A DNA stretch of 64,000 bases from Agrobacterium cavarae (GTDB lineage Bacteria > Pseudomonadota > Alphaproteobacteria > Rhizobiales > Rhizobiaceae), in the NCBI RefSeq assembly GCF_004310285.1, contig NZ_SISF01000034.1, forward strand, positions 201,890 through 265,889. Reading direction: 5' to 3'. Numbering within the stretch: position 1 is the stretch's first letter; every line of letters starts with the position of its first letter. The notes beneath the pieces are model-generated. The model was not told the origin of the DNA. It saw only the letters and a program-made list of their open reading frames with translations, and did not search any database. Positions 46,491 to 55,585 of this stretch are shown here, piece after piece. The position numbers and the translations under genes are program-made.

Positions 46491-49082
46491 ATGACGTTTT
46501 CTATGAGTGAGAACAAATGGCTGCGTTCTCTGCTTCTCCTTCCGCTGATCTGCATCCTGTTGTCCTCCTTCGCTTTTGCGCAGGAAGACCCTGCCCAGGC
46601 ACCGGCTGCTGCAACCATGCCGGTTGTGGAACGGTCGACGAAGGAACTCGATAAGTACAAGGCCACTCTTTCCGATATCACCCGCCAGTTGGAGGATGGA
46701 GGCAGAGACGATACCCGGCTCGTCGATCTCAAAGGTAAGGCGGATGATCTATCGACCTCCGTCAACAGCGTCGTCTCCACTCTGCGTGGGCGGCTAGACG
46801 AGATCAACGGTCGCATCACCTCCCTCGGCGAGCCGCCCAAGGAGGGCGCGCCGCCGGAAGCCAGCGTGGTGACCGACGAGCGCAACAGGCTGAATTCGGA
46901 AAAGTCGCAGATTAACGCTGTGCTGGGCGATGCCGAGGCTGTTGCCGGGCGCGCCACATCCCTGTCGAACAACATCACCTCCATTCGCCGTGCACTGTTT
47001 GCCGCCACGCTGTTCAAACGCACGGAGATTTCTCTGCCTGTGCTTGCCGAAGCGGGCCGGGAGTTTATCGACGAGGTCTCGACGCTTAGCAGCTCGCTGA
47101 CCGGCTGGTCGGTCTTCGTCTGGAATTACAAGCGGCTTTCCATGTTCGGTGCCGTCTCGCTTTCGGTTCTGGCAGCCCTTTTGTTCCTCGTCGGTGGGTA
47201 CCGCCTTCTTGGACACCGCATGGAGCGGCGCGCCTTTTCAGGTGAGCCATCCTATCTGCGTCGCTTGTCGGTGGCTTTCTGGTCGACGACGGTGCAATCC
47301 ATGTCGGTCTTCCTGTTCATGGTGACCTCGGGCTTCTTTCTGGATAATTTCGGCGTCTTGCGGCCGGATATTGCGCCGATCGTCTATGTCGCCATGTCGG
47401 TCATCGCGTTTGTCTATTTCGTCTCACGCCTGACCTATGCGATCTTTGCGCCGACGCAGCCGGAGTGGCGCCTCCTGCATGTCTCCAATAGCGGCGCGCA
47501 TACCATCTCGTCCGCGATGCTGATCATGGCGATCGTTAATGGTTTGGATTACCTGTTCAGCACCATCAGCGAGACGCTGAATTCCCCTCTGATCTTGACC
47601 GTGGCAAAGAGCTTCGTGGCCTCGATCGTCATCGGGGTCATCTTACTTGCCCTGTCGTTCCTCAAGCCGGTCATAGGCGAGGGCGAAGACGCCGAGAGCG
47701 GTCACAAGCGCATGCCGCGCTGGCTTGCCATTCTGCTGCGTGTGGGTGGCCTGTTGCTCATCGGCGCTTGCCTGACGGGCTATGTGGGGCTTGCGCGCTT
47801 CCTCGCGACACAGGTCATTGCAACGGGCGCTGTAGTGGCCACCGTCTATATCGGTATTCTGTCCGGCAAAGCGATCTCGCGTCAGGGTGCCTTCGGTGAA
47901 ACGCTGGCCGGTCGTTATCTCGGACGGCGCTTTGGGCTTGGACCGGTGGCGCTCGACCAGGCCGGTCTTGCCGCGGGTCTCGGCATCTACGCCATCGCGC
48001 TTGCCTTTGGCATACCGCTGGTTCTCTTCTCCTGGGGCTTTCAGCCCGGCGACATCGAGAACTGGGCATATAGCCTGCTGACGGGCTTCAAGGTCGGCAA
48101 TACGTCGATTTCGCTCATCAGCATCTTTAGCGGCATCCTGGTCTTCATCGTCGGTTATGCGGTGACGCGCTGGTTTCAGAAGTGGCTTGATCGCAACGTC
48201 ATGGCGCGCGGTCAGGTGGATGCCGGCGTTCGAAACTCGGTCGGTACAGGTATTGGCTATCTCGGCATCGTCGTTGCGGCGATCTTCGGCATCTCCTCGG
48301 CTGGTCTTGATCTTTCCAGCCTGGCGCTCGTAGCTTCAGCCCTCTCGGTTGGTATCGGTTTTGGCCTGCAGAACATCGTCTCGAACTTTGTGTCCGGTCT
48401 GATCCTGCTGGTCGAGCGCCCGTTCAAGGTGGGTGACTGGGTGGTGACTGGCGCAGTCGAGGGCACCGTCAAGCGGCTGTCGGTGCGCGCGACCGAGATC
48501 GAGACGTTCCGGGGGCAATCGATCATCGTGCCGAATTCGGAGTTCATCAACTCGTCCGTCGGTAACTGGACGCACCGAAACCGCATCCAGCGTGCCGAAA
48601 TTCCGGTGTCGGTTGCCTATGAAACCGATCCGCAGAAGGTCATGGATATCCTGCTGGAACTGGTGAAGAAGCAGACGCCGGTGTTGAGGAACCCCGAGCC
48701 GCATGTGGAATTCCTGCGCTTCGGTGATTTCTCGCTCGACTTCGAACTCCGCTTCCACCTTGCCGATCTCTCCCATGGGCTGACCGTCAAGAACAATCTG
48801 CGGATGGAGATTTTGAAGCGTTTCCGGGAAGAAGGCATCAGCATCCCGATGCCGCAGCGCAATCTGAACATTCACATGGAAGGCGAGACGAACCCGCAAA
48901 TCCTCGCGGCCCTTCTTTCGGAGGAGGGCGACAAGGCCGTCGTCTCTCATACAGGCGCCGCGGCTACGCCAAAACAAGAGGCGGCGAAGTCCGAGGTTTC
49001 CAAGCCGCAAGGCGAGGAAGAAAAGCTCTCAGAGGCAAAGGCGGATGAGCCTAAATCGCCTGTCGCGAAGCAGCGAAAATGA
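46491..49082 (+). CDS. DUF3772-containing mechanosensitive channel (MscS family)
   Basis: An 863-residue inner-membrane protein. A signal peptide (about 1-32, ending FAFAQ) and a periplasmic helical DUF3772 region (about 35-210) precede some ten membrane helices and the MscS core (about 590-800). The core shows LSVGIGFGLQNIVSNFVSGL (pore helix TM3), FKVGDWVVTGAVEGTVKRLS (beta domain) and GISIPMPQRNLNIH. The last 50 residues are charged and disordered. MscS channels release solutes on hypo-osmotic shock. Related to the large MscK/YbdG group by size. A hairpin terminator follows at 49108-49136. Confidence 0.93.
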   Translation: MTFSMSENKWLRSLLLLPLICILLSSFAFAQEDPAQAPAAATMPVVERSTKELDKYKATLSDITRQLEDGGRDDTRLVDLKGKADDLSTSVNSVVSTLRGRLDEINGRITSLGEPPKEGAPPEASVVTDERNRLNSEKSQINAVLGDAEAVAGRATSLSNNITSIRRALFAATLFKRTEISLPVLAEAGREFIDEVSTLSSSLTGWSVFVWNYKRLSMFGAVSLSVLAALLFLVGGYRLLGHRMERRAFSGEPSYLRRLSVAFWSTTVQSMSVFLFMVTSGFFLDNFGVLRPDIAPIVYVAMSVIAFVYFVSRLTYAIFAPTQPEWRLLHVSNSGAHTISSAMLIMAIVNGLDYLFSTISETLNSPLILTVAKSFVASIVIGVILLALSFLKPVIGEGEDAESGHKRMPRWLAILLRVGGLLLIGACLTGYVGLARFLATQVIATGAVVATVYIGILSGKAISRQGAFGETLAGRYLGRRFGLGPVALDQAGLAAGLGIYAIALAFGIPLVLFSWGFQPGDIENWAYSLLTGFKVGNTSISLISIFSGILVFIVGYAVTRWFQKWLDRNVMARGQVDAGVRNSVGTGIGYLGIVVAAIFGISSAGLDLSSLALVASALSVGIGFGLQNIVSNFVSGLILLVERPFKVGDWVVTGAVEGTVKRLSVRATEIETFRGQSIIVPNSEFINSSVGNWTHRNRIQRAEIPVSVAYETDPQKVMDILLELVKKQTPVLRNPEPHVEFLRFGDFSLDFELRFHLADLSHGLTVKNNLRMEILKRFREEGISIPMPQRNLNIHMEGETNPQILAALLSEEGDKAVVSHTGAAATPKQEAAKSEVSKPQGEEEKLSEAKADEPKSPVAKQRK

Positions 49083-49107
49083 GCATTCGCGCTGCTTGAA
49101 AATCGTC

Positions 49108-49136
49108 AAAAGGCTTGCCGTCGCGGCGAGCCTTTT
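49108..49136 (+). terminator. Terminator after the MscS gene
   Basis: AAAAGGCTTGCC (49108-49119) pairs with GGCGAGCCTTTT (49125-49136) with one wobble pair and a GTCGC loop. Confidence 0.8.
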
Positions 49137-49241
49137 GCATGTCGTAATCAGGCGTTTGGGCGACGATGCGACATTGCATAGTCTGCGCCATAGGTTCGGA
49201 AAAAGCCGCGTTCATGCGGATGACATGCCTCAAGGGGAACT

Positions 49242-51761
49242 ATGACTATGAAGACACATGCGCGGGCAGTGGTTATCGGTGGCGGCGTTGTCGGCGTTTC
49301 GACGCTCTACCATCTCGCCAAGAAGGGCTGGACCGATTCTGTTCTGATCGAGCGCAAGGAGCTGACATCCGGCTCCACGTGGCACGCCGCTGGCCTGCTT
49401 CCGCTGTTCAACATGAGCTATTCGGTTGGTCAGATTCACAAATACTCGGTCAAGTTCTACGAAGAGCTGCAGCATGAAACCGGCATGAATGTCGGCTTCT
49501 CCAAGGTTTCCAATATTCGTCTCGCCCGCACCAAGGATCGCTGGGACGAATATATGTATTACACCGGCATTGCCGAAACGATTGGCGTCAACGTCAAGCT
49601 TCTGACGCCGGAAGAGGTGAAGGAAGTCTGGCCGCTCTGCGAGACCGACGGTCTGCTCGGCGCAATCCAGCATCCGGACGATGGCTATATCCAACCTGCA
49701 GACCTGACCCAGGCACTGGCAAAGGGTGCGCGCGACAAGGGTGCGACGATCTATAGAAACACCACCGTCACCGCGATCGAGCAGACGGAAGACGGTCACT
49801 GGAAGGTGACGACCGACAAGGGCGAGATCATCGCCGAGCACGTCATCTCCTGTACGGGTTCGTTTGCGCGCAAGACGGGTGAAATGGTCGGCATCAACAT
49901 CCCGGTCATTCCTGTCGAGCACCAGTACATCGTGACCGAGCCGCATCCGGACATTCTGGAGCGCCGCAAGCAGGGCCTGCCTGAAATGGGCGTTCTGCGC
50001 GAGTCGGACAGCGCGTGGTATATGCGCGAGGAGGCCGGTGGTCTGATCCTCGGCCCTTATGAGGTTGGCGCGCCGGTCTGTTATGTCGACGGTCCTTCGG
50101 CCGACAGCGAATATGAGCTCTTCCAGGAGGAGCTCGATCGTCTGATGCCGCATATCGAAAGCGCCATCGCGCGCGTTCCAGCCTTCGGCGAAGTCGGCAT
50201 CAAGAAGGTCTATAATGGCGCGATCGCCTATACGCCGGATGGCAACCCGATCGTTGGACCGGCTCCAGGCCTCAAGAATTTCTGGCTGAACGAAGGTCAC
50301 TCCTTCGGCATCACCGCGGCCGGCGGTGCCGGCTGGCAGCTGGCGGAATGGATCGTCGACGGCGAACCCACGCTCGACCTCACCGGCGTCGATCCGCGCC
50401 GCTTTGGCCCTTACGCGACTGAAGGCTATCTGATTGCCAAGAACGAAGAGGCCTATGCCAACGTCTTCACCATGCACTACCCGGATGAGGAGCGCTCCGC
50501 TGCCCGTCCGCTGAAGACGACGCCGATCTACGATCGCTTGAAGAAGCTCGGCGGTGTCTTCGGCTCCGTCTATGGCTGGGAGCGTGCCAACTGGTATGCG
50601 CCGGAAGGCTATGCGCTGAAGGAAGAAGAGCTTGGCGTTGGTGCCGACGTCATCACCAACCACAATCATGCACCAGCGCTGGAAGACGGCCGTATTGTCG
50701 AGAAGTGGTCGTTCCGCCGCTCCAACTATTTCGAGCATGTCGGCAACGAGGTGAAGAACGTCAACCAGAATGTCGGCGTTCTCGATATGTCGGCCTTCGC
50801 CAAGATGGAAGTCTCCGGCCCTGGCGCGCGCGCCTGGCTCGAATCCATCCTTGCCAATGCGATCCCGAAGAAGCGCGGCCGTATTGCGCTGACACACCTT
50901 CTGACGCCGAATGGCGGCGTGAAGGCCGAGTTCACCGTCTATGAATGGGCACCGGGCCGGTTCTACCTGGTGTCTGCCGGTGGCCTGGAATCTGTCGATC
51001 ACGACACTCTTCGCCGCCTTGCGCCAACGGATGGCTCCGTCACTCTCCAGCCGATCACGCAGAAATACGGCGTTCTGGCTCTTGCCGGTCCGAAGTCGCG
51101 TGACGTGCTGAAGAAGCTGACGCGAACCAGCCTCGAAAACAAGGATTTCCCATGGCTGACCGCCAAGGAAATCTCGGTCGGCGTGGCGACCGCGCACGCA
51201 CTTCGCGTCAACTTCGTCGGTGAACTCGGATGGGAGCTGCATCACCCGATCGAAATGCAGAACTACATCTTCGATCGTCTGATGGAGGCCGGTGCCGAAT
51301 TTGGCATCAAGCCATTCGGCATCCGCGCCATGGTGTCCATGTCGCTTGAGAAATCCTACCGCAACATGGGCCGTGAGCTCTCCGTCGAGTACAACGCCTA
51401 TTCGTCGGGTCTCGATCGCTTCATCAAGCCAGAGAAGCAGTTCATCGGCCGCGATGCGGTTGTGGCTGGCAAGGAGAAGGGTCTGCCCTGGATCTTCTCT
51501 ACGCTGATCGTCAGCGGTAACACCACCGTCGACGCACGTGGTTCGGAAGCTATTCTGAATGACGCAGGTGAAGTCGCTGGCCGCGCAACGAGCGGCGGCT
51601 TCGGCTGGCGTATCGGCAAATCCGTAGCACTTGCGATGCTTGCGCCTGACTACGCGACGATCGGCACCAAGCTGAAGATCAAGATCCTTGGCGATCTCTA
51701 TGATGCGGAAGTCGTCGGCGAAAGCCCGTTTGATCCTGACAACGCGGTACTGCGCGCTTAA
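49242..51761 (+). CDS. Dimethylglycine/sarcosine dehydrogenase-like FAD-GcvT protein
   Basis: An 839-residue fusion. The N-terminal FAD domain (about 8-375) has VVIGGGVVGVSTLYHLAKKG and the covalent-flavin motif GSTWHAAGLLP, whose histidine binds FAD in dimethylglycine dehydrogenase. A linker domain (about 380-430), a GcvT folate domain (about 440-720) and a GcvT C-terminal domain (about 735-835) follow. Such enzymes oxidatively demethylate dimethylglycine, sarcosine or a related N-methyl amine and pass the one-carbon unit to tetrahydrofolate. No partner subunit is adjacent, so the single-chain DMGDH type is favoured; the exact substrate is inference. A weak GC hairpin lies at 51793-51813. 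Confidence 0.9.
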   Translation: MTMKTHARAVVIGGGVVGVSTLYHLAKKGWTDSVLIERKELTSGSTWHAAGLLPLFNMSYSVGQIHKYSVKFYEELQHETGMNVGFSKVSNIRLARTKDRWDEYMYYTGIAETIGVNVKLLTPEEVKEVWPLCETDGLLGAIQHPDDGYIQPADLTQALAKGARDKGATIYRNTTVTAIEQTEDGHWKVTTDKGEIIAEHVISCTGSFARKTGEMVGINIPVIPVEHQYIVTEPHPDILERRKQGLPEMGVLRESDSAWYMREEAGGLILGPYEVGAPVCYVDGPSADSEYELFQEELDRLMPHIESAIARVPAFGEVGIKKVYNGAIAYTPDGNPIVGPAPGLKNFWLNEGHSFGITAAGGAGWQLAEWIVDGEPTLDLTGVDPRRFGPYATEGYLIAKNEEAYANVFTMHYPDEERSAARPLKTTPIYDRLKKLGGVFGSVYGWERANWYAPEGYALKEEELGVGADVITNHNHAPALEDGRIVEKWSFRRSNYFEHVGNEVKNVNQNVGVLDMSAFAKMEVSGPGARAWLESILANAIPKKRGRIALTHLLTPNGGVKAEFTVYEWAPGRFYLVSAGGLESVDHDTLRRLAPTDGSVTLQPITQKYGVLALAGPKSRDVLKKLTRTSLENKDFPWLTAKEISVGVATAHALRVNFVGELGWELHHPIEMQNYIFDRLMEAGAEFGIKPFGIRAMVSMSLEKSYRNMGRELSVEYNAYSSGLDRFIKPEKQFIGRDAVVAGKEKGLPWIFSTLIVSGNTTVDARGSEAILNDAGEVAGRATSGGFGWRIGKSVALAMLAPDYATIGTKLKIKILGDLYDAEVVGESPFDPDNAVLRA

Positions 51762-51792
51762 GGCTTGGTACTGATGTGAAATAAAACAAGAG

Positions 51793-51813
51793 GGGCTCTG
51801 TTCGCGCGGAGCC
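51793..51813 (+). terminator. Possible terminator after the DMGDH-like gene
   Basis: GGGCTC and GAGCCC form a stem with a GC-rich loop. The tail is TTCGAC, not a T run, so strength is doubtful. The next 145 bp up to moeA holds no gene. Confidence 0.45.
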
Positions 51814-51958
51814 CTTCGACGTCTGGGGGAGAGCTAAGCTTCTCCTATCGGGGCTCGGCGCCGAGTTTTGTACCCATCATGTCCTCAGAGTGAGAGATAT
51901 TTGAGGACTCCTCGTCGAACACGACGCGGAGCGCTCACGCTTCTGGTCGAGCCGGTGG

Positions 51959-53176
51959 TCAGTCTCTCAGTCGGATAGCCTTGCACTCTGCGCCAGCGGG
52001 CAGTTCAGGCGCATGGGGCGGGCGGATGATGAGGCAGTCCGATTTTGCCATAATCTTCATCATCGACGAGTCCTGCTTCGTGAAGGCCTCCGCAATCGGC
52101 TTGCCATCTTCCTCACCGACAAAGCGGGCGCGGAGATAATCCTGGCGCACGTCATTGGCTTTGAGGGCTGTGGCCGTCCTGACGGTGATCTCGCGGGCAC
52201 GCGGCGCTTGGTGGCCAAGCTTGTGGATCAGTGGTTCCAGGAACAGCAGGCTGCAGACAAGGCTCGCGACCGGGTTTCCAGGCAGACCCAGCACCTGCAT
52301 CGGACCGATATTCCCCACCATGAGCGGCTTGCCGGGTCGCATGGCAATGCGCCAGAAGTCCAGCGCCATGCCTTCTGCCTTCAGTGCCGCTTGGACGAGG
52401 TCGTGATCGCCGACCGAGGCCCCGCCAAGCGTCACGAGAACATCGGCTTTGGCAGCGATGGCCTTGCCGATTGCCGCACGGATCAGTCTATCGTCATCCT
52501 GAACAATACCGAGATCCAGAATATCGGCGCCAGCCCGGCGGGCGAGGGCGGCGACACCGAACGTGTTCGACGCGATGATTTGCGCGACCTGCGGTTCTCC
52601 GCCGGGTGGGACGAGTTCATCGCCGGTGGCCAGGATCGCGACCAGCGGCTTGCGATAGACCGCAAGCTCGGCATGATTCATCGCGGCCGCGACGGTCAGA
52701 TCGGCGAAACTCAAGCGTGTACCGGCATCGAGCACGGTTTCATCGCGCATGAAATCTTGCCCGCGCGGTCGAATGTGTCGCCCCTGAGTGACATTGAAGG
52801 CGGTGCGGATGCGGTTGTCCTCTAAAACCTCTGCGTCTTCCTGGATGAGCACGCTATCCGCGCTTTCCGGCACGGGCGCCCCGGTAAAGATGCGGACTGC
52901 CTCACGCGTTCCGACCTTGCCCTCGAAGGCATGTCCGGCAGAGGCTGTGCCGATGACGGTCAATTCGGAGCCGATTGCTGTAGCGTCAGCGGCGCGCAGC
53001 GCGTAGCCATCCATGGCCGAGGCATTGAACGGCGGCTGTGTGATCTGCGCCTTAAGGTCGAAGGCGAGCACCCTGTCAGCCGCGGCAGCGAGACCAATGC
53101 GTTCGACTGTTGAAACGGGCTGTGCGGCATCCAGCAAACGTTGAAGGGCGTCGGCGACGGGGAGAAGGGGTTTCAT
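51959..53176 (-). CDS. moeA: Molybdopterin molybdenumtransferase
   Basis: A 405-residue enzyme that inserts molybdate into adenylylated molybdopterin. Four-domain MoeA layout: PPFNASAMDGYALRAAD (domain I/III), RIFTGAPVPESADSVLIQED, the catalytic MoeA/MogA fold with GGASVGDHDLV and LPGNPVASLVCSLLF, and the C-terminal domain IV. Last gene of the ppiD-trpD-trpC-moaC-moeA operon, 76 bp after moaC. Confidence 0.94.
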   Translation of the reverse strand: MKPLLPVADALQRLLDAAQPVSTVERIGLAAAADRVLAFDLKAQITQPPFNASAMDGYALRAADATAIGSELTVIGTASAGHAFEGKVGTREAVRIFTGAPVPESADSVLIQEDAEVLEDNRIRTAFNVTQGRHIRPRGQDFMRDETVLDAGTRLSFADLTVAAAMNHAELAVYRKPLVAILATGDELVPPGGEPQVAQIIASNTFGVAALARRAGADILDLGIVQDDDRLIRAAIGKAIAAKADVLVTLGGASVGDHDLVQAALKAEGMALDFWRIAMRPGKPLMVGNIGPMQVLGLPGNPVASLVCSLLFLEPLIHKLGHQAPRAREITVRTATALKANDVRQDYLRARFVGEEDGKPIAEAFTKQDSSMMKIMAKSDCLIIRPPHAPELPAGAECKAIRLRD

Positions 53177-53252
53177 GTTCGTCCTCTTCGGTGGCTCGGA
53201 TAAAGACCTTGGTGCTTATCCATGACGATCATGGAGAAAGCCGTTTTTAGCC

Positions 53253-53732
53253 TCACGCCCTGTAGTCGCCAGACTTGCCGCCACTTTTTTCCAAGAGCCT
53301 GATCGAGCCGATTTCCATGCCCTTGTCGGCGGCCTTCGCCATGTCGTAGATCGTCAGGCAAGCGATGGAGACAGCTGTCAGCGCTTCCATCTCAACCCCG
53401 GTCTTGCCGGAGAGCTTTACGGTTGCCTGAACCCTCAAGCCGGGCAGGGTGGCATCCTCGGAGATATCGACCGACACTTTGGTCAGCATCAGCGGGTGGC
53501 AAAGCGGGATGAGGTTGGACGTCTGCTTCGCCGCCATGATGCCGGCGAGACGCGCGGTGCCGATCACGTCACCCTTCTTGGCGTTGCCCTCGCGGATCAA
53601 GGCCAACGTCTCCGGCTTCATTCTGACGAACCCTTCGGCAATCGCGGTCCTGACCGTGTCGAGCTTGTCGCCGACATCGACCATGTGGGCTTCGCCTGAG
53701 GCACCGATATGGGTGAGTTTCTGCGTGCTCAT
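53253..53732 (-). CDS. moaC: Cyclic pyranopterin monophosphate synthase
   Basis: A 159-residue enzyme of molybdenum-cofactor synthesis that acts after MoaA. MVDVGDKLDTVRTAIA at the N-terminus, IPLCHPLMLTKV, and GVEMEALTAVSIACLTIYDM are the family blocks, with catalytic lysine and histidines. Start at 53732, where it overlaps the trpC end by 4 bp (ATGA); the open frame continues 42 codons into trpC without similarity. Confidence 0.95.
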   Translation of the reverse strand: MSTQKLTHIGASGEAHMVDVGDKLDTVRTAIAEGFVRMKPETLALIREGNAKKGDVIGTARLAGIMAAKQTSNLIPLCHPLMLTKVSVDISEDATLPGLRVQATVKLSGKTGVEMEALTAVSIACLTIYDMAKAADKGMEIGSIRLLEKSGGKSGDYRA

Positions 53733-54544
53733 TCCGCGGCCAGAACGCCGCTCTGGCCTGTGAGAAGTGCGCGCGTTGCAGCCGTGACGTCGTCTTTGCG
53801 CATCAGGCTTTCGCCCACCAGGAAGGTGCTGATATTGCATGTCTTCAGCCGCAGACAATCCTCATGGGTGAAGATGCCGCTTTCGCCGACCAGCAGCCTG
53901 TCGGATGGGACGAGCTTTGCCAGGCGCTCACTGTTTTCGAGGCTGACTTCGAAGGTGCGCAGGTTGCGGTTGTTCACGCCGAGCATGGGTGAGACGAGCT
54001 TCAGCGCGCGCTCTGTTTCCTCTTCGTCATGCACTTCGACCAGAACGTCCATACCAAGCGCAAAGGCTTCGTCCTCGAGACGTTTTGCTTCGTCGTCGGA
54101 AAGGGATGCCATGATCAGCAGGATGCAGTCTGCGCCCCAGGCGCGCGCTTCATGCACCTGATAGGTTTCGAACATGAAATCCTTGCGCAGAGCGGGCAGG
54201 GCGCAGGCATTGCGGGCGGCGGTCAGGAATTCGGGCGCGCCCTGGAAGCTCGGCGTATCTGTCAGGACAGATAGGCAGGCCGCACCGCCGGCTTCATAGG
54301 CTTTCGCCAGCGCAGGTGGATCGAAATCAGGACGGATAAGACCCTTGGAGGGGCTTGCCTTCTTGATCTCGGCAATCAGGCCAAAGACGCCTTCGGATTG
54401 CTTGCGCTTCAGCGCGTTATAGAAGCCGCGAGGGGCGGTCTGATCTGCCGCCATGGCCTTCAGATCGGCAAGAGAAACCTTTGCCTTTGCGGCTGCGATT
54501 TCCTCACGCTTATAGGCTTCGATCTTTCTGAGAATATCGCTCAT
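53729..54544 (-). CDS. trpC: Indole-3-glycerol phosphate synthase
   Basis: A 271-residue TIM-barrel enzyme, the fourth step of tryptophan synthesis. FGLIAEIKKASPSKGLIR, LTDTPSFQGAPEFL, LRKDFMFETYQVHEARAWGAD and GVNNRNLRTFEV hold the phosphate and catalytic residues. The start is the ATG of MSDILRKIEAYKREEIAAAK, 7 bp after trpD; the frame is open 28 codons upstream. TrpC is separate from TrpF. Confidence 0.96.
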   Translation of the reverse strand: MSDILRKIEAYKREEIAAAKAKVSLADLKAMAADQTAPRGFYNALKRKQSEGVFGLIAEIKKASPSKGLIRPDFDPPALAKAYEAGGAACLSVLTDTPSFQGAPEFLTAARNACALPALRKDFMFETYQVHEARAWGADCILLIMASLSDDEAKRLEDEAFALGMDVLVEVHDEEETERALKLVSPMLGVNNRNLRTFEVSLENSERLAKLVPSDRLLVGESGIFTHEDCLRLKTCNISTFLVGESLMRKDDVTAATRALLTGQSGVLAAE

Positions 54545-54551
54545 CTTCGCC

Positions 54552-55565
54552 TTACTCTTCGTTGGAGACTGCAACCAGCCTGTCGAGCGCTGCCGCAGCC
54601 TTGCCTTCATCCAGCGAGGCGCTGGCAATCTTCATGCCCTCGCTCAGCGTTTCAGCTTTGCCGGCAACGACGAGTGCTGCTGCCGCATTGCAAAGAGAGA
54701 CATCGCGATAGGCATTTTTATGACCGGAGAGAACACCGCGAAGCGCCTTGGCATTGAAGATGCCGTCTCCGCCCTTCAAGTCGTCAATGGTCGCGGAAGA
54801 AACTCCAAAATCCTTTGGCGTCAGGTCGAATGTGCGGATCTTGCCATTTTCGAGCGCCGCGACATGGGTGACACCCGTCGTGGTGATCTCATCCATGCCG
54901 TCGCCGTGGACGACCCAGATCGATTCCGAGCCGAGATCGCGCAGTACTTCGGCAATCGGCTGCAGCCAGCGCGGTGAGAAGACGCCGAGCAACTGACGTT
55001 TCGCGCTTGCGGGGTTCGAGAGAGGGCCAAGCAGGTTGAAAATCGTCCGGGTGCCGAGTTCTACCCGGGTCGGGCCGACATGGCGCATGGCGGAGTGGTG
55101 CAGTTGCGCGAACATGAAGCCGAGGCCCGCCTCGGTAATGCAGCGGCTGATCAGCTCGGGCCCGATGTCGAGTTTCACACCAAGGGCTGAGAGGGCGTCG
55201 GCGGTGCCGGATTTCGAACTCAATGCCTTGTTGCCATGCTTTGCCACCGGAAGGCCTGTGCCTGCAACGATGATCGCGGCGAGAGTCGAGATGTTGTAGG
55301 TGCCAAGACCATCGCCGCCTGTTCCGACGATATCCACAGAATGCTCAGGAGCGGATACGGGCAGCATGCGCGCGCGCATCGAAGAGACGGCGCCGACGAT
55401 TTCATCGACGGTTTCGCCGCGCACGCGCAACGCCATGAGAAAACCGCCGATCTGGGACGGCGTGGCCTCGCCGGACATCAGAATGTCGAAGGCCTGGCGG
55501 GCCTCCTCCCGGTTCAGACTTTCGCCATTCGCCACCTTGGCAATCAGCGGCTTCAGTTCGGCCAT
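54552..55565 (-). CDS. trpD: Anthranilate phosphoribosyltransferase
   Basis: A 337-residue enzyme of tryptophan synthesis, not fused to TrpG. The PRPP site VDIVGTGGDGLGTYNIST and GNKALSSKSGTADALSALG are visible; RVELGTRTIFNLLGPLSNPA follows. Second gene of the leftward operon, 20 bp after ppiD. Confidence 0.96.
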   Translation of the reverse strand: MAELKPLIAKVANGESLNREEARQAFDILMSGEATPSQIGGFLMALRVRGETVDEIVGAVSSMRARMLPVSAPEHSVDIVGTGGDGLGTYNISTLAAIIVAGTGLPVAKHGNKALSSKSGTADALSALGVKLDIGPELISRCITEAGLGFMFAQLHHSAMRHVGPTRVELGTRTIFNLLGPLSNPASAKRQLLGVFSPRWLQPIAEVLRDLGSESIWVVHGDGMDEITTTGVTHVAALENGKIRTFDLTPKDFGVSSATIDDLKGGDGIFNAKALRGVLSGHKNAYRDVSLCNAAAALVVAGKAETLSEGMKIASASLDEGKAAAALDRLVAVSNEE

Positions 55566-55585
55566 GTTTCCCGTCCCCCGGCTTA

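Noticed and set aside
49230..51245. Leftward 671-codon open frame opposite the DMGDH-like gene
   Set aside because: Antisense shadow; the + strand carries clear FAD and GcvT motifs.
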